DNA from: a bacterium
Lineage (GTDB): Bacteria > Myxococcota_A > UBA9160 > SZUA-336
DNA length: 64,000 nt
NCBI GenBank assembly: GCA_024226335.1
Contig: JAAELY010000259.1
Location: 1-64,000 of the forward strand
Reading direction: 5' to 3'
Shown here: positions 7,846-15,458 of the stretch, piece by piece
How positions within the stretch are numbered: the stretch's first letter is position 1
Layout of the letters: every line of letters begins with the position of its first letter
Notes under the pieces: generated by a model
The model's database searches: none
Told to the model about the DNA's origin: nothing
What the model saw: the letters and a program-made list of their open reading frames with translations, nothing else
Program-made: the position numbers and the translations under genes

Positions 7846-8550
7846 ATGAGCACGAACGTGAAGCTCGACGCGATCCAGATCCAAGTGACCCCTGAGATCA
7901 GCGTCACAGGTAATGTGGGTACCCCTGAATGGTGGCCCAGCGGGCAGCGTGTGGGCCTGATCCTGGCGCATGACACCGTCGGAGGCATGGATCTGCCCGA
8001 ACTGATGAGCCTCCAGCGCTCGATGGCCGAGCGGGGCCTCCTGACCCTGCGCTTCAACTTTCCCTTCGCGGAACTGTCGAAAAAGCGTCCGGATGCCGCC
8101 GAAATCCTCGAACGCACCTTCCGAGTCGCACTCAGTTCGTTGATGCTCGACCCGGAGAACGCGCCTGCGCGGCTCGTGGTGGGGGGCATCGGCCTGGGCG
8201 CGCGGGTCGCGGCGAATGTGGTTTCTCAGGGCCTCAAGGTCGACGGCCTGGCCTGCCTCGGGTTTCCCCTGCATCCGGCCGGCAAGCCGAACCAGCAGAA
8301 AGTCGATTCCCTGTACCGGATCATCTGTCCGATGCTCTTCGTCCAGGGATCGCGCGACACCCATTGCCGTGTAGATCGACTCGAAACACTCCTGCGCAAG
8401 ATCGGCGCCCCGACGCGACTCCACGTCGTTTCCGATGCGGGTCAGGGTCTGTCGCTGATCAAACGGACCCACCGGACGCACGAGGAAGTGCTGGGTGAAG
8501 TCACCGGGGTCCTGGATACCTTCATCCAGACGGTGATGGGGAACCTCTGA
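7846..8550 (+). CDS. Alpha/beta-hydrolase fold protein lacking the catalytic Ser and His
   Basis: 234 aa, similar in layout to the KANL3/Tex30-type hydrolase family: LILAHDTVGGMD near residue 40, LRFNFPFAE near 70 and VQGSRDTHCR near 167. The nucleophile elbow reads VGGIGLGARVA. The residue where the family has Ser (GxSxGG) is Gly116. The C-terminal His region reads DAGQGLSLIKRTHRTHEE instead of the usual DHSF. The Asp region (Asp171) is kept. It is therefore probably a non-catalytic binding protein. It is translationally coupled to the Yip1-like gene behind it. Confidence 0.7.
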   Translation: MSTNVKLDAIQIQVTPEISVTGNVGTPEWWPSGQRVGLILAHDTVGGMDLPELMSLQRSMAERGLLTLRFNFPFAELSKKRPDAAEILERTFRVALSSLMLDPENAPARLVVGGIGLGARVAANVVSQGLKVDGLACLGFPLHPAGKPNQQKVDSLYRIICPMLFVQGSRDTHCRVDRLETLLRKIGAPTRLHVVSDAGQGLSLIKRTHRTHEEVLGEVTGVLDTFIQTVMGNL

Positions 8551-9062
8551 GCCTATTTCCCGATTTATTCGCTCCGGAACGGCGCTTCATCGAGCGCCTG
8601 CGCGGCATCGCACGCCTGGATCCGGACGTCTACTCCGAGATCGCTCGCGACCCGCACAGCATCCCACAGGCCTTTGCGGTGGTCATCGGTGCATCGGTGC
8701 TCGCCGGGCTGGGACAGAGTTCGCTTTCTCTGATCTTTCTGTGGATCGCGCTCGCGATCATCCAGTGGATCGGCGTGAGCGGGCTGATCTGGATCGCCGG
8801 GCTGTTTACCGTGGAAGGCGACGTCGACTATGCGCGTCTGTGGCGCTGCACGGGCTTCGCATACGCCTGGTCCGGGCTGCAGGTGGCCTCCGGGCTGCCG
8901 CTGATCGGGGGCCTGGTCGCATGGGCGGGAACCGCGCTCTTCCTGTTCTCGATCGTACTGGCCACGCGCGAGGTCTACGGCAGTACGACGCTGAAGGCCG
9001 CTCTGATCTGCATCGTCGCGTTTGCGCTGCCCGCGATCCTGTTCAGCCAGCTCTTCGGTTGA
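8547..9062 (+). CDS. Yip1-family integral membrane protein
   Basis: About 171 aa. From GTG 8679 the protein would be only 127 aa, but the same frame is open and protein-like upstream. It contains FIERLRGIARLDPDVYSEIARDP, read here in two parts (FIERLRGIARL and DPDVYSEIARDP), the usual cytosolic N-terminus of bacterial Yip1 proteins. No ATG, GTG or TTG is available there. A CTG at 8547 overlaps the upstream stop (CTGA) and follows GGGGAA, so a CTG start by translational coupling is proposed. Four to five hydrophobic helices follow, within residues about 45-170. Confidence 0.6.
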   Translation: MSLFPDLFAPERRFIERLRGIARLDPDVYSEIARDPHSIPQAFAVVIGASVLAGLGQSSLSLIFLWIALAIIQWIGVSGLIWIAGLFTVEGDVDYARLWRCTGFAYAWSGLQVASGLPLIGGLVAWAGTALFLFSIVLATREVYGSTTLKAALICIVAFALPAILFSQLFG

Positions 9063-9123
9063 CACTGATTTCGCCGCGGAGTATCCGGAACCTCCGCCCA
9101 GGCGCCCCAAGGGGAGAATGAAA

Positions 9124-9807
9124 ATGTCCGAACCCGACGATCTGTTCATCGAGCAACTCGCGTGCGGCCCCATGCAGAACTTCGTCTACCTGGTCGGTTC
9201 GAACCGAACCCGCGAGGTGGTGATCGTCGATCCGGCCTGGAGCATCGCCGGACTTCTAGAACACATCGACAATCAGGGTCTGACGCCAATCGCGGCCCTG
9301 GTCACGCACTACCACCCGGATCACATCGGCGGCGCGATCTTCAACCAGGAGATCGAAGGGCTACCGGAGTTGATGACGCAGCGACCGATGAAGATCTACG
9401 CGAACAAGCTCGAAGCCGAAGGCGTGTGTCGCGTGACCGGCCTTTCGGACAACGACATGGTGAAGGTCGACTCGGGCGACAAGATGACAGTCGGCGACGT
9501 CGAGATCGAGTTCCTGCACACGCCTGGCCACACTCCGGGGTCGCAGTGCTTCAAGGCGCGCAACGCCCTGGTTTCGGGCGACACGCTGTTCATCCAGGGC
9601 TGCGGCCGGGTCGATCTTCCGGGAGCCAATCCGGACGATATGTATCGCAGCATCTGCCAACTGGCAGACCTGCCCGACGACACGATCCTGTTCCCGGGCC
9701 ACGATTACGGCGGCGGTGCGAACCGCAGCATGGCCGAGACGAAGAAGGTGAATCCCTATTTGCGGATTCCGGATCTCGAGACCTGGCGCCAGATGATGGG
9801 CGGTTGA
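9124..9807 (+). CDS. Metallo-beta-lactamase-fold hydrolase (glyoxalase II/persulfide dioxygenase-like)
   Basis: 227 aa from ATG 9124, which has GGGGAGA at good distance; the ATG at 9118 is too close to it. Metal motifs: THYHPDHIGG (HxHxDH), HTPGHTPGSQ, SGDTLF and FPGHDYGG. GCGRVDLPGANPDDMYRSI is typical of the glyoxalase II/ETHE1-type branch. It probably hydrolyses a glutathione or other low-molecular-weight thiol thioester, or oxidises a persulfide. It sits just upstream of etfBA but is separated from it by the etf promoter. Confidence 0.82.
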   Translation: MSEPDDLFIEQLACGPMQNFVYLVGSNRTREVVIVDPAWSIAGLLEHIDNQGLTPIAALVTHYHPDHIGGAIFNQEIEGLPELMTQRPMKIYANKLEAEGVCRVTGLSDNDMVKVDSGDKMTVGDVEIEFLHTPGHTPGSQCFKARNALVSGDTLFIQGCGRVDLPGANPDDMYRSICQLADLPDDTILFPGHDYGGGANRSMAETKKVNPYLRIPDLETWRQMMGG

Positions 9808-9875
9808 TCCGGGGCGAAAGTCGCTCTCCACCACTGCAGCACTTTGTGGCACCTGGAACTGACGGCCGCACGCGC

Positions 9876-9904
9876 TTGAAAAGGGGCAAGGCTTCCCGTA
9901 TCGT
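9876..9904 (+). promoter_or_regulatory. Promoter of etfBA
   Basis: TTGAAA (9876-9881), a 17-nt spacer and TATCGT (9899-9904). The predicted start is near 9911, giving a leader of about 65 nt that ends in CGGAG before ATG 9977. This is a conventional leadered promoter, unlike the leaderless-looking ones elsewhere in the window. Confidence 0.55.
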
Positions 9905-9976
9905 GCCCGCCGGTTCCCCCTTGCGCGCCAGTTTGCGCGCCTTCCCTTTTCACGTTTTTCAACGGAGATCCACCCC

Positions 9977-10753
9977 ATGAAGATCCTCGTTTGCCTAAAA
10001 CAGGTCCCGCACAAAGATGCGCGCCTGGAGATAGCAGCGGACGGCAAATGGATTTCGGACTCGAGTATCAAGTTCGAAATCAACGAGTACGACAGCTACG
10101 CACTGGAAGAAGCTCTTCGCATCAAAGATGCCGGCGACAGCGAAGTGATCGTTGCCAGTGTCGGCCCCGATCGCGTAGTGCAGTCCTTGCGCACGGCCCT
10201 GGGTATGGGCGCCGACCGCGCGATCCACGTCTGGGACGACGCGCTGGAAGAAGCGGACGCTCTAGGTGTTGCAAAGGTGCTTGCCGCAGTGGCCAAGGCC
10301 GAAGGCGCCGAACTCGTGCTCCTGGGCATGATGTCGGACGACTCGAACTTCGGCTGCATCGGACCGATGGTCGCCGAATTGCTCGACATCGCGCACGCCA
10401 CCGCAATCGTGAAGGCGACCATCAACAATGGCGCCATCGAGGTCGAGCGCGAGCTCGAAGGCGGTGCGCTCGAGGTGGTATCCGTTCCCCGTCCATGTGT
10501 TCTCACCGCACAAACCGGGATGAACGAAGTCCGCTACGCGTCGCTGAAGGGAATCATGCAGGCCAAGAAGAAGCCCCTCGACAAAAAGTCGCTCGGTGAT
10601 CTTGGACTGGATGCGGGAGCCATCGCTCCAAAGGTGACGATGGAAAAGATCTACGCACCGGTGAAGGGCGAAGGCGCAGAGATCCTCGAAGGATCCGCCG
10701 CCGAAGTCGCCGACAAGCTCACCGCCAAGATCAAGGAACTCGGCCTGCTCTAA
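9977..10753 (+). CDS. etfB: Electron transfer flavoprotein, beta subunit
   Basis: 258 aa. MKILVCLKQVPHKDARLEI and the N-terminal ADP/AMP-binding layout are typical of EtfB. VASVGPDRVVQSLRTALGMGADRAIHV and RPCVLTAQTGMNEVRYASLKGI (signature segments) identify the family clearly. With EtfA it accepts electrons from acyl-CoA and other dehydrogenases and passes them to ETF:quinone oxidoreductase. etfA follows 28 bp later with its own AGGAG-type site, so this is a two-gene operon. Confidence 0.96.
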   Translation: MKILVCLKQVPHKDARLEIAADGKWISDSSIKFEINEYDSYALEEALRIKDAGDSEVIVASVGPDRVVQSLRTALGMGADRAIHVWDDALEEADALGVAKVLAAVAKAEGAELVLLGMMSDDSNFGCIGPMVAELLDIAHATAIVKATINNGAIEVERELEGGALEVVSVPRPCVLTAQTGMNEVRYASLKGIMQAKKKPLDKKSLGDLGLDAGAIAPKVTMEKIYAPVKGEGAEILEGSAAEVADKLTAKIKELGLL

Positions 10754-10781
10754 CGAGCCGCGCCTTTAGGAGCACATCGAA

Positions 10782-11741
10782 ATGCCGAAGACACTCATCG
10801 TCGGTGAAATTCAGAACGGCGGCCTGCGTGAAAGCACGCTGGAACTCGTCGCACTCGCACGCAAGCTCGGCGGAGACGTCTCGTCCGTCGTCATCGGAAG
10901 CGGAATTGGCGGGGTCGCCGAAGAGCTTTCCTCGAAGGGCGGCGGCAAGGTCCTGGCCGCCGACGACGGATCGCTCGAGAACTACACTTCCGACGCTTTC
11001 TGCGCGGTCATCCAGAAGGCCATCGCGCAGGAAAGCCCGGAACTGATCCTGCTCTCCAACACGCCGATCGGCTGGGATGTGGCGGGCAAGCTCGCCGCCG
11101 CACTCGATGCAGGACTGGCCACCGACGTCTTCAACATCGAAGAAGACGGCGGAGACCTGGTCTTCCTGCGCCGCATGTTCAATGCGAAATTCGACGCTCG
11201 GATGCGAATCGCCGGTTCGCCGCGTATCGCGACTGTGCAGCCCGGTGCCTGTGAAGGCTACGAAGGCAGCGATGCGGGCTCCGTCGAAAGCCTCGATGCG
11301 AGTGGCACGACCGCGCGCACGAGCTTCGTAGAAACTCGTACGGCCGCATCGGGCGGTCACGATCTGACCAAGGCCGAGATCATCATCTCCGGCGGTCGCG
11401 GCCTGCAGAAGCCGGAGAACTTCGATGAGGTCCTCAAGCCCCTGGTCGAAGCCGTCGGCGGGCAGATGGGCGCATCGCGGCCGGTGGTCGACGCCGGTTG
11501 GCTCCCGCACGAATACCAGGTCGGAAGCTCGGGCCAGGTCGTCTCGCCGAAACTGTACATCGCAGTGGGCATCTCAGGTGCGATCCAACACCTGGTCGGG
11601 ATGAAGGGTTCGAACTACATCATCGCGATCAACAAGGATCCCGATGCCCCGATCTTCGAGGTCGCGGACATCGGTGTGGTCGCGGACCTGTTCGAGGTGG
11701 TCCCGGCGCTGGCGAGTTCCCTGGCGGCCGCCAAGGGCTAG
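10782..11741 (+). CDS. etfA: Electron transfer flavoprotein, alpha subunit
   Basis: 319 aa, normal EtfA size. The C-terminal FAD domain is intact: VGSSGQVVSPKLYIAVGISG (residues about 247-266), QHLVGMKGSNYIIAINKDPD and FEVADIGVVADLFEVVP. It carries the FAD of the ETF heterodimer. It is the second gene of the etfBA operon. A hairpin 10 bp after its stop codon may terminate transcription. Confidence 0.97.
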   Translation: MPKTLIVGEIQNGGLRESTLELVALARKLGGDVSSVVIGSGIGGVAEELSSKGGGKVLAADDGSLENYTSDAFCAVIQKAIAQESPELILLSNTPIGWDVAGKLAAALDAGLATDVFNIEEDGGDLVFLRRMFNAKFDARMRIAGSPRIATVQPGACEGYEGSDAGSVESLDASGTTARTSFVETRTAASGGHDLTKAEIIISGGRGLQKPENFDEVLKPLVEAVGGQMGASRPVVDAGWLPHEYQVGSSGQVVSPKLYIAVGISGAIQHLVGMKGSNYIIAINKDPDAPIFEVADIGVVADLFEVVPALASSLAAAKG

Positions 11742-11751
11742 CGGATCGCGC

Positions 11752-11776
11752 TGCAGAGGCGCTCAGTTCCTCTGCA
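11752..11776. terminator. Hairpin between convergent etfA and the metallophosphoesterase gene
   Basis: Perfect 8-bp stem (TGCAGAGG paired with CCTCTGCA) with a 9-nt loop, placed between the two converging genes and overlapping the stop of the minus-strand gene. No clear T-tract follows on either strand, so intrinsic termination would be weak. Confidence 0.4.
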
Positions 11777-12656
11777 ACTCCACAACGGCAATCTCTCCCG
11801 GTGCGCCCAGGCGTACCGGGAGAAAGCCGACTCCTGCTCCGCGCCCGACGTAGAGCTGTGAGCCTCCCGGGGCTTCGAAGCGCCCGGACCAGTAGCCCAG
11901 CTTGGTGTGACCGGTGAGCGCGCGACCGAAGGGCAGAATCTGCCCGCCGTGTGTGTGACCCGAGAGCATCAGGTCGACATCGGCAAGACAGGCTTCGCGA
12001 AAGAAGTCCGGGTGATGCGACAGGAGCAGGATCGGCTCGTCTCCCTTACGCCCCTCTACCGCTTGCTCCAGGTCGGGATGGCCTTCTGTGTAGTCATCGA
12101 CGCCGGCGATCCAGAGCGTGGCGGCCCCCCGCTGCACGCGTTCTCCGCGATTGATCAGGATGTTCACACCCATGTCCTGGAGCACGGAACGCCAGACGAG
12201 CAGACTCGACTCGGCGTGATATTCGTGGTTTCCGGGAACCGCGAATACCCCGAGCGGCGGACTCAGCAACGAGACCGCTTTGCGCAGCATCAACGCCTGG
12301 TGGTCGTAGTGATCAACCAGATCACCGCCCAGACACACCAGGTCGGGTTCCTGCTCGGCGACCTTCGCGAAGACGCGAGTCAGATCCTGTTCGTCCATGA
12401 AGCTGCCCGCGTGCACGTCGGACACAAAGGCAATGCGCAGACCGTGGAGTTCCTCGTGACCGCGCCGCAAGCGGATCTGCGGGCGCGTGAAGGTGCGGTT
12501 CCGATCCAGGAATCGGCTGATCTCGCGTTTGAAGGCACCCCGGTATGTGCTGTTCGTGAGGTTGGAGATGAAGCGCGAAAGCGCCACCTGCCGCTCTCGC
12601 ATGGGCGAATGCAACTTGGGCAGATAGGGCTCGGACTTGCCTTCGGAATCGCTCAC
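11763..12656 (-). CDS. Calcineurin-like metallophosphoesterase (YkuE/YaeI type)
   Basis: 297 aa from GTG 12656, two bases after the upstream stop; ATG 12602 is an alternative. Metal motifs: FVSDVHAGSF (DxH), LGGDLVDHY (GDxxD), PGNHEYH (GNHE), LLSHHPDF and GHTHGGQ. The family includes UDP-2,3-diacylglucosamine pyrophosphatase-like and cell-wall-associated phosphoesterases; the substrate here is unknown. It follows the alcohol dehydrogenase gene with a 2-bp gap and should be translationally coupled to it. Confidence 0.85.
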   Translation of the reverse strand: MSDSEGKSEPYLPKLHSPMRERQVALSRFISNLTNSTYRGAFKREISRFLDRNRTFTRPQIRLRRGHEELHGLRIAFVSDVHAGSFMDEQDLTRVFAKVAEQEPDLVCLGGDLVDHYDHQALMLRKAVSLLSPPLGVFAVPGNHEYHAESSLLVWRSVLQDMGVNILINRGERVQRGAATLWIAGVDDYTEGHPDLEQAVEGRKGDEPILLLSHHPDFFREACLADVDLMLSGHTHGGQILPFGRALTGHTKLGYWSGRFEAPGGSQLYVGRGAGVGFLPVRLGAPGEIAVVELQRN

Positions 12657-12658
12657 GC

Positions 12659-13657
12659 TCAGGGCTTGGGCTCCAGGGTCACCTTGATTGCACCACTGCT
12701 CTTGTCTTCGGCACAAGCAAATGCGTCCTCAAGTCGTTCGAGTCCGAAACTGTGCGTCTGCAGCCTGGCGATTTCCGCGGCGAAACTGGGCAGAAGTGAG
12801 ACCGCGTCCCCGAAATCCGAACGATTGGCATCCGCGCCATACGTATTGGACCCGATCAGGCTGACTTCATTCAGCGTCAGGACGGTTGCATTGATACTCG
12901 GCGCATACGAGAAGACACCGAGCACGACCACGCGGCCTCCCGGTCGGCACAGGAAGATCGCGTTGTTGAGCGTATCGCTGCTGCCCCCGACAGATTCCAG
13001 GATCACATTGGGCCGGTGCTCCCGCGCCCATGCCGGTGCATCGCCTTCCTCGAGAACCTGGAGACCAAGTTGCTTGGCGGCATCGCGCTGGTGCGGATGG
13101 CGCGCGGTGATCGCGACTTCCTCGACGCGATCGCGGGCCAGCATACCGCTCAGGAGACCGATCGTTCCCGCACCCAGAACCAGAACGCGATCGTTCGGAG
13201 CGAGCGTGGCGCGGCGCAGCCCGCGCACACACACGGCCAGGGGTTCGGAAATAGCCGCGACACGGGAGTCCACGGAGGCGTCGACACGATGAACCGCCGT
13301 CAGGGGAACATCGACGAAGTCGGCAATCCCACCGGGTCGCTGGATGCCGAAGAGTTCCCCCGTCTGGCACAACTGCCGCTCTCCTTCGGCGCAGGACGGA
13401 CAGGTGCCACACCAGATGCGCGGCTCGACCGCGTAGATCGCATCTGCGATACCGGCCGGTCCATCGAGAGGCACACCTGCAATCTCGTGTCCGGGAACGC
13501 CACCGGGAACTACGGGAAGCTCGCGGCGCAGCAGGTGCAAATCGGTTCCACATATCCCGCAAGCCGAAACCGCCAGCCTCACCCAGCTTTCCGGGAGAGG
13601 TGGCGGTTCGACATCTACGAGGGCGATCGACTTCTCAGTCCATCGAGCCTGTCGCAT
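12659..13657 (-). CDS. Zinc-dependent medium-chain alcohol/polyol dehydrogenase
   Basis: 332 aa MDR protein. Catalytic zinc ligands are in CGICGTDLHLL and GHEIAG. The structural-zinc lobe has four Cys (WCGTCPSCAEGERQLC). The NAD(P)-binding loop is VLGAGTIGLLSG. It is closest in style to threonine/sorbitol dehydrogenase-type MDRs. The substrate is not predictable. It lies directly downstream of gltA (6 bp) and upstream of the phosphoesterase, all on the minus strand. Confidence 0.85.
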   Translation of the reverse strand: MRQARWTEKSIALVDVEPPPLPESWVRLAVSACGICGTDLHLLRRELPVVPGGVPGHEIAGVPLDGPAGIADAIYAVEPRIWCGTCPSCAEGERQLCQTGELFGIQRPGGIADFVDVPLTAVHRVDASVDSRVAAISEPLAVCVRGLRRATLAPNDRVLVLGAGTIGLLSGMLARDRVEEVAITARHPHQRDAAKQLGLQVLEEGDAPAWAREHRPNVILESVGGSSDTLNNAIFLCRPGGRVVVLGVFSYAPSINATVLTLNEVSLIGSNTYGADANRSDFGDAVSLLPSFAAEIARLQTHSFGLERLEDAFACAEDKSSGAIKVTLEPKP

Positions 13658-13663
13658 TTCCGA

Positions 13664-14950
13664 CTAACGCTTGTCTTTGGGAACGTAGCTGCGCTCAGTC
13701 GGACCGGTGTAGATCTGACGCGGGCGGCCGATTGCCTGGCCTTCTTCGTGCAGTTCCATCCACTGGCAGATCCAGCCGGGTAGACGTCCCATCGCGAACA
13801 GCACAGTGAAGCTGCTGATGGGAATACCGAGCGCCTTGAAGATGATTCCGGAGTAGAAATCCACATTGGGATACAGGCGGCGCGTCACGAAGTAGTCGTC
13901 CTCGAGCGCGATCTTCTCGAGATCGACGGCGATCTCGAGCAACTTGTTATTGACCCCCAACTGGTCGAGCACGCTCCACGCGGCCTTCTTGATGATCTTC
14001 GCGCGAGGATCGTAGTTGCGGTACACGCGATGGCCGAAGCCCATGAGGCGCGAGGTGTCATCTCGGCTCTTCGCGCGATCCACGAACTCCTGCGCCGTGA
14101 GACCCTCGTCCGCGATAGCCTCGAGCATCTGGATGACCTTCTGATTGGCGCCGCCGTGGCGCGGTCCCCAGAGCGCATTGATTCCGGCCGAGATCGCGGC
14201 AAACAGATTCACGTGCGAGCTACCCACCAGGCGTACGGTGCTCGTCGAGCAGTTCTGTTCGTGATCGGCGTGCAGGATCAGCAGCGTATCGATCGCGCGA
14301 GCCACCACCGGATTGTGTGCGTACTCCTCGCATGGCGTACCGAACATCATGCGCAAGAAGTTCTCGACGTAAGTGAGGTTGTTGTCCGGATACAGAACCG
14401 GGTGCCCGATCGAGTGCTTGTGCGCGTAGGCGGCAATCGTCGGGAACTTCGCGATCAGTCGCTTGATCGATTCCTGGATCTGGTCTGGACTCTCAGGGTC
14501 GAGATACTCCGGGTAGAACGTCGAAAGCGCCGCGACCACCGCCGAGCTCACAGCCATGGGATGGGCATCTTTGGGGAAGGCCTCGAAGAAGGCCTTCAGA
14601 TCTTCGTGGAGCATCGTGTGATAGACGATCTCTTTGCTCCACTGGTCATACTGCGGCGCGGCCGGTAGCTCCCCGTTGATCAACAGGTAGGCCACCTCGA
14701 GAAAATCACTCTTTTCGGCCAGCTCCTCGATCGGATAGCCGCGGTAGCGCAAGATGCCCTGCTCGCCGTCGATGAAGGTGATCTCGCTGAGACAGCTACC
14801 GGTGTTCTTGTAGCCGCGATCCAGAGTGATCAGGCCGGTCTGGCTACGCAAGTCTGATATGTCGATGCCGCGTTCACCCTCGGACCCGGTTATCACCGGG
14901 AATTCGTGTGCCTTGCCGTCAATTTCCAGTCTCGCCATTTCGTCTTCCAT
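13664..14950 (-). CDS. gltA: Citrate synthase (hexameric, type II)
   Basis: 428 aa from ATG 14950, which has GAGGAGA 5-8 nt upstream; ATG 14938 is a less likely start. It condenses acetyl-CoA and oxaloacetate as the first step of the TCA cycle. Active-site segments are present: LHADHEQNCSTSTVRLVGSS, GPRHGGANQKV, MGFGHRVYRNYDPRA, and an N-terminal extension typical of the NADH-sensitive Gram-negative type. It heads a probable operon with the MDR dehydrogenase and the phosphoesterase. Confidence 0.97.
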   Translation of the reverse strand: MEDEMARLEIDGKAHEFPVITGSEGERGIDISDLRSQTGLITLDRGYKNTGSCLSEITFIDGEQGILRYRGYPIEELAEKSDFLEVAYLLINGELPAAPQYDQWSKEIVYHTMLHEDLKAFFEAFPKDAHPMAVSSAVVAALSTFYPEYLDPESPDQIQESIKRLIAKFPTIAAYAHKHSIGHPVLYPDNNLTYVENFLRMMFGTPCEEYAHNPVVARAIDTLLILHADHEQNCSTSTVRLVGSSHVNLFAAISAGINALWGPRHGGANQKVIQMLEAIADEGLTAQEFVDRAKSRDDTSRLMGFGHRVYRNYDPRAKIIKKAAWSVLDQLGVNNKLLEIAVDLEKIALEDDYFVTRRLYPNVDFYSGIIFKALGIPISSFTVLFAMGRLPGWICQWMELHEEGQAIGRPRQIYTGPTERSYVPKDKR

Positions 14951-15317
14951 CACTCTCTCCTCGGCCTTCGCTCCTTGCGACCGGGTGATTACCAACCGGA
15001 TTTTCGATGCCCTACTTCCGGACTCTTTTGCTTGCCGTGTACCGATCTGCCACCCGAGCCGAAACATCGGGATCTGCGAATGATTCACCGAGCCGAGATC
15101 ACGATGACGGTCTTCGGGCGTTGGAAGATCGAAACAGGGCTGCTTAGCCCGGATGCGCGATAGTCATAACGGCGAAAAGCCCAGGATGCAGCGCTGACGC
15201 TGTCGGCACCGCCGTTAGGATCATTGTACACCTTCCGGAAGACACACGCCCCGCCTGGGCCGATGCGAGCCGGGAGGCTCCCCGGCAGGCCGGAAGCAGT
15301 ACCGGCGCAGAAAAGGG

Positions 15318-15346
15318 TTCCCAGTCTGGGGGCAGATGTGCATAAT
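15318..15346 (+). promoter_or_regulatory. Promoter candidate for the secreted cytochrome gene
   Basis: TTCCCA, a 17-nt spacer and CATAAT (five of six matches to TATAAT), with TG bases just upstream of the -10. The start would fall near 15353, leaving a leader of about 105 nt. That leader contains a stem-loop with AGAAGGG/CCCTTCT arms 20 nt before the ATG. Confidence 0.4.
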
Positions 15347-15416
15347 TTCCCCTGCCCCTCAGGGAACGGAACTCGGCACATCTACCGGGGTCCGTGGGCG
15401 AAGAGGTTGGAATGGA

Positions 15417-15439
15417 AGAAGGGCTCTCCGCGCCCTTCT
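15417..15439 (+). promoter_or_regulatory. Stem-loop in the leader of the cytochrome gene
   Basis: Perfect 7-bp arms AGAAGGG (15417-15423) and CCCTTCT (15433-15439) with a 9-nt loop, ending 19 nt before ATG 15459. It could influence translation initiation, since no strong Shine-Dalgarno follows. No known riboswitch class is recognised. Confidence 0.3.
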
Positions 15440-15458
15440 GGGATGCTGCGGTACGATC

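Larger units (their letters stand above)
14951..15458. other. Long intergenic region between divergent gltA and the cytochrome gene
   Basis: About 500 bp without a convincing gene; the open frames here are not protein-like. It holds a plus-strand promoter candidate at 15318-15346, a minus-strand TACAAT hexamer at 15228-15223 that could serve gltA with a leader of about 270 nt, and a 7-bp stem-loop (15417-15439) close to the cytochrome gene start. Confidence 0.5.

Noticed and set aside
11907-13292. 461-codon open frame on the plus strand
   Set aside because: Antisense to the phosphoesterase and alcohol dehydrogenase, both with intact motifs. GC-rich codon bias opens such shadows.
15085-15381. 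Minus-strand 98-codon frame upstream of gltA
   Set aside because: No ribosome site and no fold-like pattern; it crosses promoter-like elements for both flanking genes.
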